Assembly: GCF_042680125.1 (NCBI RefSeq)
Contig: NZ_JBHTNY010000032.1
Source of the DNA: Robinsoniella peoriensis
GTDB taxonomy: Bacteria > Bacillota > Clostridia > Lachnospirales > Lachnospiraceae
Strand: one strand, 5' to 3'
DNA: 64,000 bases
Under the pieces are notes generated by a model. That model saw only the letters and a program-made list of their open reading frames with translations, had not been told where the DNA came from and did not search any database. The position numbers and the translations under genes were made by a program. Positions 8,950 through 15,657 of this stretch are shown here, one piece after another (within the stretch, counting starts at the first letter, position 1; every line of letters begins with the position of its first letter).

Positions 8950-9603
8950 CTACTCCGTCAATAATTTCTCCAGCATTTGAACGGAATCCGCAATTTTATC
9001 TGCTCCGCTTTTTTCCAGTTCTTCCCGGGTTCCATACCCAAACAGCACACCAATGCTTTCCAGACCGCATTTTTTTGCGCCGATCATATCGTGTTCCCGG
9101 TCTCCGATCATAACTACCCTGTTTTTGTCGGAAATATGATTTTGATCCAGGGCATAACTGATTACTTCATCTTTTTTCGTTCGTCTTCCATCCAATTCAC
9201 TTCCCTGAACATCATCAAAGTACTTTATCAGCTCAAAACGTTCCAGGATCCGCTTTGCATATACGGTAGGTTTTGATGTTGCCACAATCAGTACTTTCCC
9301 CTGTTCCTTTAAATGCTGCAGCATCTCCGGTATGCCGGGATAAACTTTATTTTCAAATATTCCGTCCTCGTTAAAGTATTCTCTGTATTTCCATACCGCT
9401 TCCTCTGCCTGCTCATCTGAAAACCCATAATATTCCATAAAAGAATCCTTCAGGGGAGGTCCTATGAATTTGTTCAGTTCTGCCTTTTCCTCTATATGGA
9501 TCCCATATTGTTCCAAAGCATAGGCAACGGAATTGGTAATTCCCTCCTGCGGGTCTGTCAGCGTTCCATCCAGATCGAATAACATATAGTTCTTATTCAT
9601 CAT
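8950..9603 (-). CDS. HAD-superfamily phosphatase, phosphoglycolate-phosphatase-like
   Basis: The 217-aa hydrolase shows HAD motif I LFDLDGTLTDP at residues 8-18, motif II in VATSKP, motif III in the ILERFEL to KKDEV region and motif IV as VMIGDREHDMIGAKKCG. The cap domain is of the small alpha-helical type (C1). It starts at an ATG-ATG pair with AAAGG upstream, 13 nt after the pabB stop; a longer in-frame extension into pabB has no ribosome binding site. Substrate unknown. Its place in the pab operon suggests a housekeeping phosphatase, possibly repairing a phosphorylated metabolite, but that is inference. Confidence 0.85.
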   Translation of the reverse strand: MMNKNYMLFDLDGTLTDPQEGITNSVAYALEQYGIHIEEKAELNKFIGPPLKDSFMEYYGFSDEQAEEAVWKYREYFNEDGIFENKVYPGIPEMLQHLKEQGKVLIVATSKPTVYAKRILERFELIKYFDDVQGSELDGRRTKKDEVISYALDQNHISDKNRVVMIGDREHDMIGAKKCGLESIGVLFGYGTREELEKSGADKIADSVQMLEKLLTE

Positions 9604-9616
9604 AAACCTTTCTGCG

Positions 9617-10963
9617 CTACTGTAAGGCTTCCAGTATCGCTTTCGCCTTTTGCAGCGTCTCTTCATATTCAAATTCCAGTTCCGATTCGTAGGTGATCCC
9701 TCCGCCTACTCCTAAATGATATATGCCGTCTTTGTGCACGGCAGTCCGTATCACAATATTAAAATCACAATCTCCGTCCAGCGTCAGATATCCGATTGAA
9801 CCAGTATACAATCCTCTTCTGCCATGTTCCAGCTCATCAATAATCTCCATGGCACGCAGCTTGGGGGCACCGGTGATGGAACCTCCCGGAAATGCCGCTT
9901 CTATCAGATCCATCACCGTCATTCCAGGCTTCAGATCTCCTGTGATGTTAGATACAAGATGAAAAACCGTTGCATATTCTTCTACGGTAAAAAGTTCCGT
10001 TACCTGAACACTTCCGTGCCTGCATACCCGGTTCAGATCATTCCGCTCCAAATCTACAATCATCAGCAGTTCACTTTTATCTTTTTCCGAAGATGCCAGC
10101 TCTTCCTTCAGCATTTTATCCTCTTCAGGTGTAGTTCCCCTTTTTCTGGTCCCCTTGATCGGTCTGGTTTCCACATGCCCCTTTTTCATTTGGAGAAAGC
10201 GTTCCGGAGAAGCGCAGATGACCTGAAAATCGCCATAATTCAGATATCCGCCAAATGGAGCAGGATTATTTCCCCGTAACTTACTAAATACTTCATACGG
10301 AGATTTGCTGCTTTTTATGCTAAGCCGCTGGGTCATATTCGCAATATAAATATCACCTTCGATAATATATCCTATCATATCATCAATTGCTTTTAAATAA
10401 TCTTCTTTTTGAAAATTAGGGATTACCTCAATTTCTCTTCTCTCCTCCAATGGGTGTGCGATACGAATACCATTAAAAATGGACTTCTTTAACTCTTCCA
10501 AACGAATGCTGCTGTCTTTCAGCTTCCCATTTGCGATCAGCGAAACTTCCTTTTTCTCATGATCCTCAATAATAAATACATCATAGAAATTCAAAATGCA
10601 GTCCGGGATATCTGCTTCTATTGGATCTTTTGCTTTTACCCCTTCTTTTTTGCGCCCGTAATCATAAGAAAAATATCCGATTGCTCCGGAAATAATAGGA
10701 AGTCCCGTTACATTTTCTTCTTTATTTTCTTTTAGATAATTTCTCATAAATTGTTCAAATGAAACACTGCCTGGTTCTCCGTTGATCGTAAAAGTTTCCC
10801 CTTTTACCAGCTTCAGATAGGGGTACAGACCGATAATAGAGTATCTGCCGAGCTTATTTCTCAGAGACGAGTCCAGAAAAACGGCGTCCTTTTCATTTTG
10901 AAAAACCATATGGATGTCCTGAATCGGGATATACGGCTGTAATTTCTGAATTTTCTTAAGCAT
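9617..10963 (-). CDS. pabB: aminodeoxychorismate synthase component I
   Basis: PabB aminates chorismate with ammonia supplied by PabA, giving 4-amino-4-deoxychorismate for folate. The 448-aa product has the chorismate-binding domain at about 190-445. Motifs include IYIANMTQRLSI, PAPFGGYLNYGDFQVICASPERFL, TRPIKGTRKRG, ELLMIVDLERNDLNRVC, FPGGSITGAPKLRAMEIIDELE and RTAVHKDG near the end. The motif PIKGT, with lysine in place of the alanine of anthranilate synthases (PIAGT), is diagnostic of PabB. Its start overlaps pabA by 8 bp, consistent with translational coupling and subunit pairing. Confidence 0.94.
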   Translation of the reverse strand: MLKKIQKLQPYIPIQDIHMVFQNEKDAVFLDSSLRNKLGRYSIIGLYPYLKLVKGETFTINGEPGSVSFEQFMRNYLKENKEENVTGLPIISGAIGYFSYDYGRKKEGVKAKDPIEADIPDCILNFYDVFIIEDHEKKEVSLIANGKLKDSSIRLEELKKSIFNGIRIAHPLEERREIEVIPNFQKEDYLKAIDDMIGYIIEGDIYIANMTQRLSIKSSKSPYEVFSKLRGNNPAPFGGYLNYGDFQVICASPERFLQMKKGHVETRPIKGTRKRGTTPEEDKMLKEELASSEKDKSELLMIVDLERNDLNRVCRHGSVQVTELFTVEEYATVFHLVSNITGDLKPGMTVMDLIEAAFPGGSITGAPKLRAMEIIDELEHGRRGLYTGSIGYLTLDGDCDFNIVIRTAVHKDGIYHLGVGGGITYESELEFEYEETLQKAKAILEALQ

Positions 10964-11546
10964 GTCTGCACCACCAGTCTTTACTAATATTTATAAAGTT
11001 ATCTAAAAGTTCATGTCCGAAATCGGTCAGCACAGCTTCCGGATGAAACTGTACACCGAAAACAGGGGCTTCCCTGTGGGATATTGCCATAATATCCCCA
11101 TCTTCTGTCCAGGCATCCACCTGAAAATCAAGCGGCAAAGTAGTCTTGTCTATCACAAGGGAATGATATCTGGTTACCCCATATTCTTTTGGAATTCCAC
11201 GGAAAATCCCCCTTCCACTGTGGTGGATTCTGGTAACTTTTCCATGCATGGGCCGTTTTCCTTTCACTATATCCGCACCAAAAGAATAGCCTATAACCTG
11301 GTGACCCAGGCATACACCTAATATTGGTATCTCATTTTTAAATTTCCGGACAATTTCATTGGATAGCCCCGCTGATTTCGGGTTTTTAGGACCTGGCGAA
11401 ATTACGATCCCCTCCGGTCTCATACCGGAAAGTTCCTCTAACGTAACCTTATCATTTCGCACTACGAGAATTTCCTGACCCAGCTCTTCAAAATAAGCGG
11501 ACAGATTGTACACAAAAGAATCATAATTATCAATACACAAAAACAT
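10956..11546 (-). CDS. pabA: aminodeoxychorismate synthase glutamine amidotransferase
   Basis: PabA releases ammonia from glutamine for PabB. The 196-aa class I glutamine amidotransferase has all catalytic elements: the oxyanion loop VISPGPKNPKSAG, the nucleophile Cys in ILGVCLGHQVIGYSFG (about residue 79), and the His-Glu pair in GVQFHPEAVLTDFG (about 168-170). It is the first gene of the operon and has a strong GAGGAGAGG before the ATG. The leader contains a hairpin whose 3' arm touches that site. Some organisms share this subunit with TrpE; no trp genes are present here, so a pab role is favoured. Confidence 0.93.
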   Translation of the reverse strand: MFLCIDNYDSFVYNLSAYFEELGQEILVVRNDKVTLEELSGMRPEGIVISPGPKNPKSAGLSNEIVRKFKNEIPILGVCLGHQVIGYSFGADIVKGKRPMHGKVTRIHHSGRGIFRGIPKEYGVTRYHSLVIDKTTLPLDFQVDAWTEDGDIMAISHREAPVFGVQFHPEAVLTDFGHELLDNFINISKDWWCRHA

Positions 11547-11555
11547 AGACCTCTC

Positions 11556-11597
11556 CTCACTTTCGTTTTTAAAACCAAGTCGTTATCCTAAAGTGAG
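11556..11597 (-). promoter_or_regulatory. leader hairpin of the pab operon
   Basis: Inverted repeat CTCACTTT (11556-11563) and AAAGTGAG (11590-11597) in the untranslated leader of pabA. On the transcript the 3' arm ends in the first bases of the Shine-Dalgarno (GTGAGGAGAGG), so the fold could hinder ribosome access. No known riboswitch class was recognised. Confidence 0.4.
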
Positions 11598-11627
11598 TCT
11601 AAAGGTCCGTAACTTGCAGATGCCCCT

Positions 11628-11656
11628 ATTATATACAAAATATGCGAATTCTTCAA
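11628..11656 (-). promoter_or_regulatory. sigma-A-type promoter for the pab operon
   Basis: Minus-strand TTGAAG (-35, at 11656-11651) and TATAAT (-10, at 11633-11628) with a 17-bp spacer, giving a leader of about 75 nt before pabA. It is divergent from the malQ promoter. Confidence 0.75.
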
Positions 11657-11677
11657 GTATAAATTTATCTGTTCTTC

Positions 11678-11706
11678 TTGAATCCCTTTCAAAAGTCCAG
11701 TATAAT
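11678..11706 (+). promoter_or_regulatory. sigma-A-type promoter for malQ
   Basis: TTGAAT (11678-11683) and TATAAT (11701-11706) with an exact 17-bp spacer. The predicted start is about 30 nt before the malQ ATG at 11743, which has AAGGAG upstream. Confidence 0.8.
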
Positions 11707-11742
11707 AAAAAGCATAGTACGTATAACGTAAAGGAGAATTTT

Positions 11743-13263
11743 ATGGTTAATACAAGTAACGAAGAGGATATGCGCCGTCTGTCGGGCATTCTGGTGCATC
11801 CTACCTCCTTTCCATCCCCTTATGGCATTGGCGACCTGGGAAAAGGCGCTTATGATTTCATCGATTTTCTCCATGAATCCAGCCAGCACCTGTGGCAGGT
11901 TCTTCCACTTGGTCCTACCGGCTTCTGGAACTCCCCCTATCAAAGCCCTTCTGCGTTTGCAGGGCAGCCGTTATTGATCAGTCTCGATGATCTGGCTGAT
12001 ATGGAACTGTTGGAAAAAAGTGATATTGAAAAGATTCCTCAATGGAAAGATCCCAGAAAAGCTGATTACATTGAGGTCCGCAAATACAAAGAAACACTGT
12101 TTCAGCAGGCTTATGCCGCATTTAAGCACACCCCCAATAAAATGCTCCTGGAAGAGTATGACGATTTCTGTATGGCAAATGCAGATTGGCTGGAAGATTA
12201 CAGCCTCTTTATGGCACTTAAAGATACTCACGAAGGCGAATGCTGGGCAGACTGGGAAGAAGAACTAATTTCACCCATACCAGAAGTAAGGGACAGTCTG
12301 AAGAAAAGCTTAAAAGACGAAATCCGATATCACCAGTTCCTGCAGTTTATCTTCTTTTCCCAATGGGCGAAATTAAAAGCCTATGCCAATGAAAAAGAGG
12401 TCTTTATTATCGGGGATATCCCCATCTTCGCAGCATACGACAGCGCCGATGTCTGGGCAAATAAAGGGCTGTTCCAGCTGGATAGTACCGGCCATCCCAC
12501 CAGAGTATCCGGAGTTCCGCCTGACTACTTTTCTGCTACCGGACAGCGCTGGGGCAATCCGCTCTATGACTGGCCTGTTCACAAAAAAGATGGTTATCAG
12601 TGGTGGATCAGCAGAATTGCACATCAGCTGAAGATGGTTGATTATCTTCGTATCGACCATTTCCGGGGCTTTGAGGCTTACTGGTCTATTCCTGCGGAGG
12701 AAGAAACTGCCTTGAATGGCAAATGGGTAAAAGGTCCCTGCGAAGACCTGTTTCTATGTATCCAAAAAGAACTGGGGGACCGGCTTCCGATTCTTGCGGA
12801 AGATCTTGGGATCATCACACCTGATGTGGAATGGCTGCGGGATATGTTTCATTTTCCGGGTATGCGGATCTTACAGTTTGCATTTCAGGATATGGGTGAA
12901 AGTACATACCTCCCCCATAATTTCACTACTGTCAACTGCATCTGTTATACCGGTACCCATGATAACGATACCTCTGCCGGCTGGTATCAGGGTCTGTCCG
13001 AAGAATTAAAGGACAAAATCCGCAGATACGGAAATACCGATGGCGGCAATATAAGCCTTGATATGATACGTTTCTGCATGGGCACAATTGCAAGATTTGC
13101 TATTTTCCCGATACAGGATATTCTCCAGCTTGACAGCCGTCACAGGATGAATACACCGGGTGTTGCCGAAGGAAACTGGGAATTCCGCTACCTGCAGGAA
13201 GATCTGAACTCCAGCCGTTCTGAATGGCTGCGTCAGACCTCCCACTTATTTGGGCGGTATTAA
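11743..13263 (+). CDS. malQ: 4-alpha-glucanotransferase (amylomaltase)
   Basis: MalQ transfers alpha-1,4-glucan segments between maltodextrins in the cytoplasm (glycogen, starch and maltodextrin use). The 506-aa GH77 protein begins with RLSGILVHPTSFPSPYGIGDLG and HLWQVLPLGPTGFWNSPYQSPSAFAG. It carries the GH77 catalytic regions IGDIPIFAAYDSADVWAN, YLRIDHFRGFEAYW (nucleophile Asp), PILAEDLGIITPDV (acid/base Glu) and YTGTHDNDTSAGW. Length matches bacterial amylomaltases. An upstream in-frame extension to 11593 would cross the promoter and lacks a ribosome binding site, so the ATG at 11743 with AAGGAG is taken. It is followed by plsC on the same strand. Confidence 0.95.
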   Translation: MVNTSNEEDMRRLSGILVHPTSFPSPYGIGDLGKGAYDFIDFLHESSQHLWQVLPLGPTGFWNSPYQSPSAFAGQPLLISLDDLADMELLEKSDIEKIPQWKDPRKADYIEVRKYKETLFQQAYAAFKHTPNKMLLEEYDDFCMANADWLEDYSLFMALKDTHEGECWADWEEELISPIPEVRDSLKKSLKDEIRYHQFLQFIFFSQWAKLKAYANEKEVFIIGDIPIFAAYDSADVWANKGLFQLDSTGHPTRVSGVPPDYFSATGQRWGNPLYDWPVHKKDGYQWWISRIAHQLKMVDYLRIDHFRGFEAYWSIPAEEETALNGKWVKGPCEDLFLCIQKELGDRLPILAEDLGIITPDVEWLRDMFHFPGMRILQFAFQDMGESTYLPHNFTTVNCICYTGTHDNDTSAGWYQGLSEELKDKIRRYGNTDGGNISLDMIRFCMGTIARFAIFPIQDILQLDSRHRMNTPGVAEGNWEFRYLQEDLNSSRSEWLRQTSHLFGRY

Positions 13264-13304
13264 TTTCATAAGATATAACTAATTAGTAGAAAAGAGAGAT
13301 AGAC

Positions 13305-14048
13305 ATGATACGTTTTATTATTGTTGTAATAGTTGTTGTAGGTTTTCTTATTTTATCCATTCCAATTCTGATATTTGAGTGGATCCTTGGTAAATTCAAT
13401 CCGAGACTGAGAGATATATCATCTTTACGTCTGGTTCAAAACGTTTTTAAACTGGTATTGTTTGTGAGCGGAACCAAGGCAACCATCATCGGTGCTGAAA
13501 ACGTCCCCCAGAATGAAGCAGTGCTGTATGTAGGCAATCACAGAAGTTTTTTTGATATTCTGCTTACCTATTCCAGATGTCCGGGGCTTACAGGCTACGT
13601 GGCGAAAGATGGCATGGAAAAAATACCTCTGCTCTCCCACTGGATGAAACGGCTCTACTGCCTGTTTCTCAATCGGGAAGACATCAAAGAAGGTCTGAAA
13701 ACGATTCTTAAAGGAATTGAACAAATAAAAGCCGGAATATCCATGTGCATTTTTCCGGAAGGAACCAGGAACAAAGTACCGGATGCCCCAATGCTACCCT
13801 TTAAAGAAGGCAGCCTGAAAATGGCTGAAAAAACAGGCTGTGCCATAATTCCTATGGCCATCACTAACTCTGCCGAGATTTTTGAAAATCATTTTCCTAA
13901 AATACGTTCCGCACATGTAATTCTGCAGTATGGAAAGCCAATTTATCCGAAAGAATTAAGCAAAGAAGATAAGAAATTCCTTGGAGCTTATACACAGAAG
14001 GTGATTCAGGGGATGCTGGATGAGCATAAAACGCTGTCCATAAAATAA
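13305..14048 (+). CDS. plsC: 1-acyl-sn-glycerol-3-phosphate acyltransferase
   Basis: PlsC acylates lysophosphatidate to phosphatidate in membrane phospholipid synthesis. The 247-aa product has an N-terminal membrane helix (about 3-28), the acyltransferase motif I NHRSFFD (HX4D; about residues 78-84), and the glycerophosphate-binding FPEGTRNK (about 150). A further block is GCAIIPMAITNSAEIF. Length is normal for the family. It lies 41 bp after malQ with AGAGAG ahead of the ATG and is followed by a hairpin terminator. The link with malQ is probably only positional. Confidence 0.92.
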   Translation: MIRFIIVVIVVVGFLILSIPILIFEWILGKFNPRLRDISSLRLVQNVFKLVLFVSGTKATIIGAENVPQNEAVLYVGNHRSFFDILLTYSRCPGLTGYVAKDGMEKIPLLSHWMKRLYCLFLNREDIKEGLKTILKGIEQIKAGISMCIFPEGTRNKVPDAPMLPFKEGSLKMAEKTGCAIIPMAITNSAEIFENHFPKIRSAHVILQYGKPIYPKELSKEDKKFLGAYTQKVIQGMLDEHKTLSIK

Positions 14049-14056
14049 AGTACAGG

Positions 14057-14095
14057 AAGAATCCGCCATGTATCTGATTGACATGGCGGATTCTT
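14057..14095 (+). terminator. hairpin terminator after plsC
   Basis: Perfect 15-bp stem AAGAATCCGCCATGT / ACATGGCGGATTCTT with a 9-nt loop, 8 bp beyond the plsC stop. The T-tract after it is short (TTT within the arm). It stands between convergent plsC and the reverse transcriptase gene and may act in both directions. Confidence 0.75.
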
Positions 14096-14149
14096 TAGGC
14101 TTTCCCAAAACTGGAAAAACTACCTATCCCCGATCTCTCTGACTTCCTT

Positions 14150-15136
14150 TCATGTCACTAAATTTTTCAAACTCTCTCTGGCCGTCTTAAAATACTTATC
14201 CTCAGGATTAACCTGTAAAACAAAGTTAATTTTACCAAGCAGTTTCTGAAGATAACGAATATTTTCTGTTGCATCTGTCCCGTATTTTTGATCTTGTACA
14301 TGCTGTAGATGAGAAGCTGCGCCAAATTTACAGCAATAGTATATTTCCTGGCGCAGTTTCCTTCTATATTCCCCGGATACCTGTGGTTTACAATTGACTA
14401 CAATACCGGTAACTGCCTGCCTCTGACCGGCTAAAAGTAATTTCGTCTTCTTTTCATTTAACTCTAAACCAATCACCTGTAAGAAACCGCGAACTTTATT
14501 TTTTACTTTATATGCCTCAAAGCTGCCGGAAAAGGTCATATCATCACAGTATCTGGTATAGGTTATCCCACGTTTAGCACACCATTCCCCCATGTACTCA
14601 TCAAAGGGCATCATAACAATATTTGATATTGCAGCTGAGGTGGGTGCTCCCTGGGGCAGACAGCCTTCGTAACAGCAGAGATGTGTCAGCAGTGTTCCTA
14701 CTGCAGGCGGAAACCGATAACTATGGAAAACCCTCTGATATACCAGTATAAAAGGTATATTTCCGAAAAAATCATGGATGTCCAGTTTTAGAATTTTTTC
14801 CTGCCCCACATGGCCGGATACATTTGAGATAAGCGAGACTCCTTTACGGTAAGCAGTTGCGCATGATGATACAGGGATCGGGTCCAGAATATGATGAAGA
14901 ATATTTCTCTGAACCATTTTCAGAAGTGTGTCAGGTATGCAGAGCCGCCGGCAGGTACCGTCCCTCTTTGGAATTTTTGCAGTGCGATAGTGACTGGGAA
15001 TATGATTGCTAAGAGCATACAGACATGCAATCTGGCGCTCCTCTGGCCAATTAATCTCTCCAAATAATTGAAACTCCATGATCAGCTGCCTGCAATGTTC
15101 CGCCGTACAATATTTCCACAACCTATGATCTCCCAT
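14150..15136 (-). CDS. retron-type reverse transcriptase
   Basis: The 328-aa product has reverse transcriptase blocks in order. IPKRDGTCRRLCIP is block 1, YRKGVSLISNVSGHVG block 2 with a NxxxH motif (105-109), LKLDIHDFFGNI block 3 with a catalytic Asp (119), GCLPQGAPTSAAISNI block 4, and YTRYCDDMTFSG block 5 (YCDD at 196-199). AVTGIVVN (VTG 242-244) begins the thumb. The NxxxH and VTG motifs and the ending LLGKINFVLQVNPEDKYF mark the retron RT class, rather than group II intron or DGR enzymes. YCDD replaces the usual YADD, and NVSGH the usual NAxxH. Retron RTs prime on a folded RNA and make msDNA; many are anti-phage. No fused or adjacent effector is evident. The ATG has GGAGG 7 nt upstream. 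Confidence 0.88.
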   Translation of the reverse strand: MGDHRLWKYCTAEHCRQLIMEFQLFGEINWPEERQIACLYALSNHIPSHYRTAKIPKRDGTCRRLCIPDTLLKMVQRNILHHILDPIPVSSCATAYRKGVSLISNVSGHVGQEKILKLDIHDFFGNIPFILVYQRVFHSYRFPPAVGTLLTHLCCYEGCLPQGAPTSAAISNIVMMPFDEYMGEWCAKRGITYTRYCDDMTFSGSFEAYKVKNKVRGFLQVIGLELNEKKTKLLLAGQRQAVTGIVVNCKPQVSGEYRRKLRQEIYYCCKFGAASHLQHVQDQKYGTDATENIRYLQKLLGKINFVLQVNPEDKYFKTARESLKNLVT

Positions 15137-15152
15137 ATGCTTTCCTCCATCC

Positions 15153-15317
15153 TGGAGCGTGTTTTAAAATTGCCTGTACCTGGCTGATTGTTCCAATTTA
15201 TGGGATGTGACCGTGCAATTTCAGGTGCGTAGTGGGGCTACGTCCCTTAAATTGCACAATTGCAGCCTGCAAAGTGGAGCGACCAGACGGGTGCAATGAA
15301 TTTTCAAGCACACTCTA
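15153..15317. repeat. 165-bp palindromic MITE-like element between the RT gene and its candidate ncRNA
   Basis: The ends are imperfect inverted repeats: TGGAGCGTGTTTTAAAATT at 15153-15171 and AATTTTCAAGCACACTCTA at 15299-15317. Nested inside are the perfect pair GTGCAATTT (15213-15221) / AAATTGCAC (15249-15257), which encloses CGTAG / CTACG. A second copy of GTGCAAT can compete for pairing, and TTGCAGCCTGCAA forms a short palindrome. No reading frame is visible. Single-ended look-alikes of the termini occur at 113, 34343 and 53212, as expected of a dispersed non-autonomous repeat. Confidence 0.65.
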
Positions 15318-15325
15318 CTGTAATT

Positions 15326-15365
15326 CAAGCCGGATTATTCAAATATAAATGAATTGTCCGGCTTG
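15326..15365. other. stem-loop next to the retron RNA
   Basis: CAAGCCGGA (15326-15334) pairs with TCCGGCTTG (15357-15365), with GAAT/ATTC able to extend the stem. On the plus strand it is followed by GGTTTTATT, like a terminator, but no plus-strand gene enters it. On the minus strand it lies just after the candidate a2 repeat of the retron RNA and could bound that RNA. Confidence 0.45.
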
Positions 15366-15375
15366 GTTTTATTAG

Positions 15376-15570
15376 ATGGCAAAGGCAAAACAAAAAGGTG
15401 ATACGTAAAATGCGAAGTTGTACCAACCGAAGGCCGCACAAGCATTGTGCTGAAGTACATCGCAGCAGTTTACGGTGTGCAGGCGGGCCTTCACCGATCT
15501 GCAAGAATACAATTCCAGACAGCGACTCGCTGCCCGGCCAAAATTTATGGAAATACTAATGTCTCTGCCA
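15376..15570 (-). ncRNA. candidate retron msr-msd RNA
   Basis: Read on the minus strand, a probable a1 repeat TGGCAGAGACA (15570-15560) can pair with a2 TGCCTTTGCCA (15386-15376) in 10 of 11 positions, counting one G-U. TTAG follows a1 directly, as expected around the branching guanosine. Next is an msr-like hairpin CCGGGCAGCG-AGT-CGCTGTCTGG (15537-15515), then a long msd-like stem based on GAAGGCC (15492-15486) / GGCCTTC (15435-15429) with an inner GCACA/TGTGC. The order a1, msr hairpin, long hairpin, a2 matches known retron RNAs, and it is upstream of an RT on the same strand. The gap to the RT gene is unusually large because of the 165-bp repeat. Confidence 0.55.
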
Positions 15571-15582
15571 AATTATATCTCT

Positions 15583-15612
15583 ATCATACCATAAGTATTG
15601 GAGAACTGTAAA
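15583..15612 (-). promoter_or_regulatory. promoter of the retron RNA
   Basis: Minus-strand TTTACA (15612-15607) and TATGAT (15588-15583) with an 18-bp spacer. The predicted start near 15576 is about six bases before the a1 repeat, which supports the proposed 5' end of the RNA. Confidence 0.55.
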
Positions 15613-15657
15613 TTTTATTTTTATTCAGATCCCATTTACTGTGAAATACAATCAGAT

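Noticed and set aside
8224..11546. Tryptophan (anthranilate) operon instead of p-aminobenzoate
   Set aside because: Component I carries PIKGT with lysine, typical of PabB, no trp genes are present, and a PabC-type lyase is in the operon.
15326..15365. Plus-strand terminator from the CAAGCCGGA hairpin
   Set aside because: No plus-strand gene lies between plsC (already terminated at 14095) and this point; it is better considered part of the retron RNA locus.
15137..15657. Hidden effector gene in the gap upstream of the reverse transcriptase
   Set aside because: The only minus-strand frame of note (about 41 codons within the candidate RNA) has no ribosome binding site and runs through the predicted stems.
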